DNA of 10,487 nt from Deltaproteobacteria bacterium. GTDB lineage: Bacteria; Desulfobacterota_B; Binatia; UBA9968. This document shows, one piece after another, positions 1 through 4,755 of this stretch (position 1 is its first letter; each line of letters begins with the position of its first letter). A model generated the notes under the pieces. The model ran no database searches and was not told the DNA's origin. It saw nothing but the letters and a program-made list of their open reading frames with translations. The position numbers and the translations under genes were made by a program. The DNA lies in assembly GCA_005879255.1 (NCBI GenBank), contig VBKY01000319.1:1-10487 (forward strand). Direction: 5' to 3'.

Positions 1-2
1 TC

Positions 3-317
3 AACAATCCGGCAGAGTGCGTGAGCCACTGGAAGAACGGAACTGTGCGGCCGCTCGGCGTGTTCGACACGGCGCGTATTCCGGTCGGCGATTGGAAGAC
101 CATTCCGACCATCAAGGAAGCGCTTGGATCGGATATTCACTATCTGATGCTGCGGGGCATTTTCGGCGCTCCCGATATGCCCAAGGACGCCCTCGAGTGG
201 TACGTGGGCTTCCTCAAAAAAGTTTACGACACTCCCGACTTCCAGAAGTACATGGAGGATAACGCGCTCAAGCCGGCCTTTGCCTCGGGAACGGAATATG
301 TGAAGTGGGTGGAGTAG
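3..317 (+). CDS. Tripartite tricarboxylate transporter solute-binding protein (TctC/Bug family), 5'-partial, cut short by an amber codon
   Basis: This is the C-terminal ~104 residues of a periplasmic Bug/TctC binding protein, which captures a carboxylate (or similar small acid) and delivers it to the TctA-TctB membrane pair. The frame is open to the left edge, so the N-terminus and signal peptide lie outside. Family-like features are the 'RPLGVF' strand, 'TIPTIKEA' (the usual 'VPTLKE' segment) and the late 'FASGTEYVKWVE' helix. tctB and tctA follow directly, which fixes the assignment to the TTT system. The oddity is a TAG at 315-317, inside the last helix. The same frame continues for 17 more family-like codons to a second TAG at 369-371. 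Substrate cannot be told from this fragment. Family call is firm; whether the truncation is real is open. Confidence 0.85.
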   Translation, partial: NNPAECVSHWKNGTVRPLGVFDTARIPVGDWKTIPTIKEALGSDIHYLMLRGIFGAPDMPKDALEWYVGFLKKVYDTPDFQKYMEDNALKPAFASGTEYVKWVE

Positions 318-371
318 AATGAAAAGCTCCATCGCGACCTGATGGCCAAAGGCGGTCTGCTTAAGAAGTAG
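315..371 (+). other. In-frame amber codon and detached C-terminal tail of the TctC-like gene
   Basis: After the TAG at 315-317 the frame encodes NEKLHRDLMAKGGLLKK and stops at 369-371. Bug/TctC proteins usually end in just this way: an acidic-aromatic helix, then a short 'L(M/I)..(A/G)GL' tail. The ancestral codon at 315 was probably CAG (Gln), one transition away from TAG. With the downstream stop, the gap to tctB is only 5 bases, typical of an operon junction; with the upstream stop it is 59. This may be a strain-level nonsense mutation, an assembly error, or a tolerated truncation. Pyrrolysine is not suggested by the context. Confidence 0.7.
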
Positions 372-376
372 ATCCG

Positions 377-838
377 ATGCGCGCCGCAGAACTCGTTACG
401 GCATCGGTGTTGATGCTTCTCGGCGGCGTCGTCCTTTTCGATGCCGTTCGGCTCGGCTTCGGGTGGGGGCCGGACGGGCCTAGAAGTGGATTCTTTCCAT
501 TCTGGCTGGCCTTGATCATGGTCGTCGTGTGCGGCGTGATTTTCGTACAGGCCGCGCGGGGTGGTCAGGGCAAGAGCTTCGTCAGCCGCGAGCAGCTTGC
601 CCCGGTTCTCAAAGTGCTCTGGCCGGCCGTCGCCGCCGTCTTCTTGATGCATTTCGTCGGCCTCTACGTCGCGTCCGCGCTCTACATGGGTTTTTACATG
701 CGCTGGGTGGGCCGCCACTCGTGGGCGATGGTCGTCCTCATCGCGCTCGGCGTCTCGATCGGCTCCTTCCTGGTTTTCGAGAAATGGTTTCTCGTGCCGA
801 TGCCCAAGGGGCCGCTCGAAGAGTGGCTGGGGTTTTGA
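377..838 (+). CDS. tctB: TctB-family small membrane subunit of a tripartite tricarboxylate transporter
   Basis: The 153-residue product is the small integral membrane subunit that partners TctA in Bug-dependent secondary uptake of carboxylates. Four hydrophobic segments are visible, roughly residues 5-26, 40-60, 82-106 and 115-137. The family hallmark, a Gly/Pro-rich loop leading into 'SGFFPFW', lies between segments 1 and 2. Length and topology are normal for the family. The ATG sits 5 bases after the second (ancestral) stop of the tctC-like gene, and the gene ends 3 bases before the tctA start, so the three genes read as one operon in the order tctC-tctB-tctA. Confidence 0.9.
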   Translation: MRAAELVTASVLMLLGGVVLFDAVRLGFGWGPDGPRSGFFPFWLALIMVVVCGVIFVQAARGGQGKSFVSREQLAPVLKVLWPAVAAVFLMHFVGLYVASALYMGFYMRWVGRHSWAMVVLIALGVSIGSFLVFEKWFLVPMPKGPLEEWLGF

Positions 839-841
839 CCG

Positions 842-2368
842 ATGGGAATCGAAAATCTTTGGATGGGCTTTCACATCGCGATCACGCCGTTCAATCTTTG
901 GATGGCGGTCGTCGGCATCCTGCTCGGCACGATCATCGGCGTGCTGCCGGGGCTCGGCGGGGCCAACGGCGTGGCCATTCTGCTTCCCGTAACGTTCACG
1001 ATGCCGCCGACATCCGCCATCATTCTTCTGACTTCCATCTACTGGGGCGCGCTTTTCGGCGGCGCCATCACCTCGATACTTTTTAACATTCCCGGCGAGC
1101 CGTGGTCGGTCGCCACGACTTTCGACGGCTACCCGATGGCGCGGCAAGGACAAGGCGGTCAGGCGCTGACCGGGGCATTTACCTCGTCCTTTATCGGCGC
1201 TTTTTTCTCGATCGTGTTGATCACGTTCTTCGCTCCAGTCTTGGCGCGGATCGCTCTCCGGTTCGGCCCGCCGGAAATCTTTGCCATTCAATTTCTGACT
1301 TTTTCCAGTTTCGTGGGGCTCGGCGGCGGCAACCCGCTCAAGTCGCTGGTATCTATTCTAATCGGCTTTATCCTCGCCACCGTCGGGCTCGACATCGTCA
1401 CCGGCCAGCTGCGCCTTACTTTCGGAATCACCGAGCTGATGAAAGGCTTTGACTTCATCATCGCCGTCATCGGCCTGTTCGGCATTGGCGAGATCCTGCT
1501 GAGCGTCGAGGAGGGGCTCAGCTTTCAGGGCACGAAGACCGGCATGAACCTGCGCGTGGTGCTCGACACCTGGAAAATTTTGCCGCGCTACTGGCGCACG
1601 TTCGTGCGCAGCTCATTTATCGGTTTCTGGATGGGTTTCAAACCGGGGGGCGCCACACCGGCGTCATTTATGAGCTACGCCTTTGCGAAACGCTTCTCGA
1701 AAAACGCCGCCAATTTCGGCAAAGGCGAGCTGGAAGGGGTGGTGGCGCCGGAGACCGCGGCCCACGCGGCGGGCATCGCCGCGATGCTGCCGATGATCAC
1801 CCTCGGCATTCCCGGCTCGCCCACGGCTGCGGTGATGCTCGGCGGGCTGATTATCTGGGGTTTGCAGCCCGGTCCGCTGCTATTCAAAGAAAATCCGGAT
1901 TTCGTCTGGGGGCTCATCGCGAGCATGTACACCGGCAACGTCATCGGCGTGCTCATGGTATTGGCCTTCGTGCCGCTGTTCGCGGCCATACTGCGCATAC
2001 CGTTCGCGATCTTGACGCCGCTCATCGTCGTGGTCTGCGCGATCGGATCTTACGCCGTGCACAACAGCATGCTCGATATCTGGTACATGCTGATCTTTGG
2101 CGTGATCGGTTACGTCTTCAAAAAGCTGGACTATCCCCTGGCGCCGTTCGTGTTGGCACTGGTGCTCGGCGACATGGCGGAGAACGCGCTGCGTCAGAGC
2201 CTGATCATGTCGCAAGGGTCGCTGGCGATTTTCTTCAACCGGCCGATCGCGGGAGCGATCACTTCGGTAGCCGTCTTCTTTTTCATCCTGCCCATCATCA
2301 CCCCGTGGTGGCGGCGAATGCGCGGCGTGCCTCCAGCACCGCTCAAACCGATCGCCATGGATTCCTGA
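842..2368 (+). CDS. tctA: TctA-family large membrane subunit of a tripartite tricarboxylate transporter
   Basis: This 508-residue polytopic inner-membrane protein is the carrier subunit that uses an ion gradient to move the carboxylate delivered by the Bug protein. The sequence shows the family's first signature 'GVLPGLGG' (residues 33-40), the 'NIPGEPWSVATTFDGYPMA' loop (82-100), and the symmetric second-half signature 'GIPGSPTAAVMLGG' followed by 'LQPGPLLF' (about residues 322-350). About ten hydrophobic segments are spread along the chain. Length is typical and no lesion is visible. It starts 3 bases after tctB stops, indicating translational coupling. No clear intrinsic terminator follows; the 224 bases to the next gene show no conserved element I can name. 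Confidence 0.95.
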   Translation: MGIENLWMGFHIAITPFNLWMAVVGILLGTIIGVLPGLGGANGVAILLPVTFTMPPTSAIILLTSIYWGALFGGAITSILFNIPGEPWSVATTFDGYPMARQGQGGQALTGAFTSSFIGAFFSIVLITFFAPVLARIALRFGPPEIFAIQFLTFSSFVGLGGGNPLKSLVSILIGFILATVGLDIVTGQLRLTFGITELMKGFDFIIAVIGLFGIGEILLSVEEGLSFQGTKTGMNLRVVLDTWKILPRYWRTFVRSSFIGFWMGFKPGGATPASFMSYAFAKRFSKNAANFGKGELEGVVAPETAAHAAGIAAMLPMITLGIPGSPTAAVMLGGLIIWGLQPGPLLFKENPDFVWGLIASMYTGNVIGVLMVLAFVPLFAAILRIPFAILTPLIVVVCAIGSYAVHNSMLDIWYMLIFGVIGYVFKKLDYPLAPFVLALVLGDMAENALRQSLIMSQGSLAIFFNRPIAGAITSVAVFFFILPIITPWWRRMRGVPPAPLKPIAMDS

Positions 2369-2580
2369 CCCAGACAGCCGTGGAAAATGCCGCCGACACG
2401 GCCGGCGCCCCCCGACACGTCGTAAAATTTATATGCTGTTCTGAATCGGTTAAATCGCCTGCGCCGCACACAAGACCGCGCGGAGTAGACGGGCCTTCGA
2501 TCAAACAAAGACTTTTAAAAAGAGGGATGGCATCGCTACTGCGATTTGGATTAAGATGCCTTTAACTCGGCTCTGATTGG

Positions 2581-2587
2581 AAAGGAG
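2581..2587 (+). promoter_or_regulatory. Strong ribosome binding site of the aldo/keto reductase
   Basis: AAAGGAG lies 5 bases upstream of the ATG at 2593. It fixes the start that leaves the complete twin-arginine signal at the N-terminus. Confidence 0.8.
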
Positions 2588-2592
2588 CAGTC

Positions 2593-3594
2593 ATGAAAAC
2601 ACGCTGGTCACGTCGTGATTTTCTAAAAAGCACTACCGCTGCCGTTGTGCTGGGCGCCGCGGAAAGAGCCTTGGGCGCAGCTGGAACCTCATTGTCCAAG
2701 CGTCGGCTGGGAAAGACCGGCGAAATGATTTCCTGCATCGCCTTTGGCTCCGGCAGCCGTTTTTGCTCCATCGAAAACGAAGACGCCGCGCAGGCGCTAC
2801 TCGAACAGGCTTTCGCTCTGGGCATCAACTACTTCGATACCGCCGGCTCTTATACGCGCCGGCCCATCGAACGATTGAGCGAGAAGCGGCTCGGGGAGTT
2901 TTCCAAGAAGCGGCGCAAAGAAATCTTTCTCGCCACTAAGATCGATCCCAGAGATCGCGAAGGCGCGCTGCGCTCGGTCGAAACGAGTCTAAAATTCCTG
3001 CAAACCGATTACCTCGATCTGATCCAAATCCACAGCTTGAGCAGTCTTGAAGACCTCGACCGCATTGGCAGCTCCAACGGCGTCCTTGCCGCCGTCCAGG
3101 AGTTGAAGAATCAGAAGGTGTCCCGTTTCATCGGCATCACGGGCCACAACGACGGCGCCGCTATGACGGAAGCCCTGCGGCGCCACGATTTCGACACGGT
3201 CTTGATGGCGCTCAACGCAGCGCAATCCGCCAATCCGATTGCGCAGCGAAAAATGGAACCGATCCCCGCGTTTGAGAATTCCGCTCTGCCGGTGGCGCTG
3301 CAAAAGAACATGGGTATCCTTTCGATGAAAGTTATGGGTCAGGGAATGCTTGTCGGCAACGGCGCCGGCCGCGCCTCCCCTGCCGAGCTTCTGCAATTCA
3401 ATCTAAGCCAGCCCGTCGCCAGCGTCGTCATCGGCTGCGAACAACTCGCGCCGCTCGAACAAAACGTCCAAGCGGCACTGAACTTCACACCGATCAGCGA
3501 AAGCGGCAGGCAACGCTTACAAGAAAAAGTTGCCCCGTCGCGCTCGGCATGGGAGAATTTCCTTCGGACGCATGAGGATACGGTACCGGTGTGA
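2593..3594 (+). CDS. Tat-exported aldo/keto reductase
   Basis: The 333-residue product is an NAD(P)H-dependent aldo/keto reductase of the AKR TIM-barrel superfamily, reducing an unknown carbonyl substrate. The N-terminus carries a twin-arginine motif SRRDFLK (residues 6-12), then a hydrophobic stretch with an AxA-like end near residues 26-30, so it is probably exported folded with its cofactor. The AKR catalytic tetrad is present: Asp82 ('FDTA'), Tyr87 ('GSYTR'), Lys116 ('LATK') and His147 ('QIHSL'). The cofactor-side motif 'VVIGCE' appears near residue 276. The family's last helix is followed by an extra tail ending 'HEDTVPV'. A decayed copy of this 3' end occurs at about 9068-9219. The gene stands alone on the + strand, with the mer-like operon converging on it from the right. 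Confidence 0.9.
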   Translation: MKTRWSRRDFLKSTTAAVVLGAAERALGAAGTSLSKRRLGKTGEMISCIAFGSGSRFCSIENEDAAQALLEQAFALGINYFDTAGSYTRRPIERLSEKRLGEFSKKRRKEIFLATKIDPRDREGALRSVETSLKFLQTDYLDLIQIHSLSSLEDLDRIGSSNGVLAAVQELKNQKVSRFIGITGHNDGAAMTEALRRHDFDTVLMALNAAQSANPIAQRKMEPIPAFENSALPVALQKNMGILSMKVMGQGMLVGNGAGRASPAELLQFNLSQPVASVVIGCEQLAPLEQNVQAALNFTPISESGRQRLQEKVAPSRSAWENFLRTHEDTVPV

Positions 3595-3653
3595 GGAAAT
3601 GAAACGTTCGCGCAGGGATGAATTAGTGTGCAAAGCGCGCCGAAATACGGCGA

Positions 3654-4127
3654 CTACTTGAATGGCTTGAATTGCAATACTTTCAGTTGGAGAGGCTCGG
3701 CGGAATCATCGACGGTCCCCTCAATCGAGAACGAGCCTTCGGAGAGAATTTTAGGAGAAGCCACCAGAAGAAACTTATCTTTACTTGCCACAAAGAACCG
3801 CTTACCGCCTTCTTCATGGACACGGCCTCGGGCAATAATTCGGAACCGCACCACCTCCACTCCCGCTTTCCCCACCGCGTCGCGAATGTCCCGTGGCTGG
3901 AAACTGGCCCCCGACTTATAGGTAACCTGGAATCTCTGCTCCGAGACGCTTATGGAAATCTTGTCGACACCGTCCAGGCGTCTTAGAGCGATCTCCATGA
4001 CCGCCGCGCAAGAAGGTCAGGTAATTCCCTTTGCATCCGCCATCACCTTGCTCACCTGCGCTAATACCGGGTTACCTACGACCAGCATCAGCAACGCTGG
4101 CAACCAAATGTGTGTTCCCCGCTTCAT
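3654..4127 (-). CDS. HMA-domain (MerP-like) exported metal-binding protein, candidate selenoprotein with a UxxC motif
   Basis: Reading the UGA at 4017-4019 as selenocysteine gives a 157-residue protein. Residues 1-24 form a signal peptide ending 'VLAQ'. Residues ~31-95 form a heavy-metal-associated (ferredoxin-like) domain whose metal loop reads 'GIT-Sec37-PSC40', where the family has GMTCxxC. The UGA therefore replaces the first metal-binding Cys and the second is kept. The expected 'ALRRLDGV' helix end, paired strands and a 'DAVGKAGVEV' second helix follow. Residues ~96-157 look like a small beta-rich OB-fold-type domain, unusual for MerP. The ATG at 4127 has an AAGGG ribosome site 8 bases upstream. 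A naive ORF from the internal ATG at 3998 would lose the signal and the metal site. A SECIS-like hairpin follows the UGA. The gene lies 54 bases after the MerT-like gene, in merT-merP order. It could instead be a nonsense-mutated gene, but no other lesion is seen. Confidence 0.82.
3988..4004 (-). promoter_or_regulatory. SECIS-like hairpin downstream of the HMA-gene UGA
   Basis: On the - strand, GCGGTC (4004-3999) pairs with GATCGC (3993-3988) around the 5-base loop ATGGA (one G-U pair; a further G-U pair is possible at the base). The stem begins 12 bases after the UGA and the loop begins 18 bases after it. The 17-base hairpin with GG in its loop resembles the minimal E. coli fdhF SECIS in size, spacing and loop. 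Bacterial SECIS elements lie inside the coding region just after the UGA, as here. Folding was done by eye. Confidence 0.65.
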
Positions 4128-4130
4128 TTC

Positions 4131-4138
4131 CAAATCCC
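4131..4138 (-). promoter_or_regulatory. Ribosome binding site that decides the HMA-gene start
   Basis: On the - strand an AAAGGGAT stretch lies about 7-8 bases before the ATG at 4127. This start adds the signal peptide upstream of the UGA and supports reading through it; the internal ATG at 3998 lacks a comparable site. Confidence 0.6.
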
Positions 4139-4181
4139 TTTGCCAGCCGATGTCACTTCATAAGATCGAGAGATAAATCTC

Positions 4182-4502
4182 TTACCAGTAACGAAACCAT
4201 AGCACGACCCAGGAACCTAGGACTGCGAGATTCACAACGAGGCTCGTGCCCAGAGTCGCCTTGACTCCCATGGTGCGCAAACCAGGCAGCTGGCGCCGCA
4301 CGAGCCAGCTCTCATAGGCGAGCGATCCGAGCGCCACCGTGAGGAAAACCGGTTGCAAGCGCTGTAGCCAGAACAAGCAACCGGCGCTCAGTAATGAAAA
4401 TAGACCAAGTCCTGCCAGGACTTGAGGTAACACTCATCAACTGGGCAGCAGCAGGGCAGCAATGATGGACAAAAGTCCCGATCGTTTCGGATCCGTTTCC
4501 AT
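4182..4502 (-). CDS. MerT-like membrane metal transporter, candidate selenoprotein with tandem Sec-Sec
   Basis: Reading two consecutive UGA codons (4434-4439) as selenocysteine gives a 106-residue protein. It starts with ATG at 4502 (METDPKRSG...), and segment 1 reads 'IIAALLLPS-Sec22-Sec23-VLPQVLAGLG'. In mercuric transporter MerT the first membrane helix has a Cys-Cys pair (Cys24-Cys25) in the same setting, followed by a Pro/Leu-rich stretch and Ala-Leu-Gly. Three hydrophobic segments are visible (about 10-38, 40-66, 81-105), and 'LQRLQPVFLTVALGSLAYESW' parallels MerT's second helix. The second Cys pair in MerT's cytoplasmic loop is absent; the only Cys is Cys42. The order with the HMA gene is merT-merP. 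A perfect hairpin follows the UGAs. A naive call gives only an 83-residue fragment from a GTG at 4433. The MerT relationship rests on motif position, topology and neighbour, not on an alignment score. Confidence 0.8.
4405..4425 (-). promoter_or_regulatory. SECIS-like hairpin downstream of the tandem UGA in the MerT-like gene
   Basis: On the - strand CAAGTCCT (4424-4417) pairs perfectly with AGGACTTG (4413-4406) around the loop GGC, and a U-G pair at 4425/4405 extends it. The stem begins 8 or 9 bases after the second UGA (12 after the first, for the perfect part) and the loop begins 17 bases after the second. A GG at the loop start and this spacing match the bacterial SECIS pattern. It lies inside the coding region, where such a long perfect stem has no other obvious reason to exist. 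Confidence 0.75.
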
Positions 4503-4509
4503 TTCGAAA

Positions 4510-4539
4510 TTTATACGATCCGGCTGTTCCGACTGTCAA
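4510..4539 (-). promoter_or_regulatory. Sigma70-type promoter of the mer-like operon, probably giving a leaderless mRNA
   Basis: On the - strand TTGACA (4539-4534) and TATAAA (4515-4510) are separated by 18 bases. Only 7 bases separate the -10 box from the ATG at 4502, so transcription should begin at or within a base or two of the start codon. There is no ribosome binding site, consistent with a leaderless message. No clear MerR-type dyad is seen in the spacer. The promoter independently supports the start upstream of the tandem UGA. Confidence 0.65.
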
Positions 4540-4697
4540 GATTTGGGCGAGTCAGGGAACTAAAGGCGATCTTCGTCGGCTTGCATTCTTCTCGCCGGGC
4601 CACACGGGCTTACGCCAAGGCCACCAGCACGGGCGGCTCGGGCAACATCGTCCGCCGATCAAACTGTAGAGCTTTATCTTGACAGCATGGCGTCGCA

Positions 4698-4703
4698 TAT
4701 AAT
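4698..4703 (+). promoter_or_regulatory. -10 box of the beta-propeller gene
   Basis: A perfect TATAAT lies 52 bases before the ATG at 4756. A TTGACA is present at 4679-4684, but the 13-base spacer is too short for an ordinary sigma70 promoter, so the true -35 is uncertain. The position makes the upstream in-frame ATG at 4687 unlikely as a start. This promoter and that of the mer-like operon diverge across about 140 bases. Confidence 0.45.
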
Positions 4704-4739
4704 AGCTCTGGCTCAACTACGTAGAGTAGATTCCTGGAC

Positions 4740-4746
4740 GGAAGGG
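4740..4746 (+). promoter_or_regulatory. Ribosome binding site that decides the beta-propeller start
   Basis: GGAAGGG lies 9 bases before the ATG at 4756. It favours that start over the in-frame ATG at 4687, which has no such site. Confidence 0.65.
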
Positions 4747-4755
4747 CAGAAACTT

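Noticed and set aside
315..317. Pyrrolysine or selenocysteine at the TctC amber codon
   Set aside because: TAG is not a Sec codon, and nothing in this binding-protein tail calls for Pyl. A CAG-to-TAG change is simpler.
224..1291. Long - strand open frame opposite tctB/tctA
   Set aside because: Its composition (runs of Arg, His, Asp, Glu) is the usual shadow of GC-rich membrane-protein genes, and the + strand genes are clear family members.
3654..3998. HMA gene as a short ORF beginning at the internal ATG 3998
   Set aside because: This start lies inside the SECIS-like hairpin, cuts the metal-binding loop off the HMA domain and lacks a good ribosome site. The ATG at 4127 has both a ribosome site and a signal peptide.
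4182..4433. MerT-like gene as an 83-residue ORF beginning at GTG 4433
   Set aside because: It would start right after two UGAs, lose half of the first membrane segment and have no ribosome site. The ATG at 4502 sits just below a good promoter.
3654..4502. Complete mercury-resistance operon
   Set aside because: No merR, merA or merB is in the window and the MerT loop cysteines are missing, so mercury as substrate and resistance as role are only inferences.
4540..4680. Possible gene fragment between the divergent promoters
   Set aside because: The GC-rich stretch has short open frames, but none gives a recognisable protein or start signal.
4687..4755. Upstream ATG (4687) for the propeller gene
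   Set aside because: It lies before the TATAAT at 4698 and has no ribosome site. The ATG at 4756 has GGAAGGG at good spacing and begins a signal-anchor.
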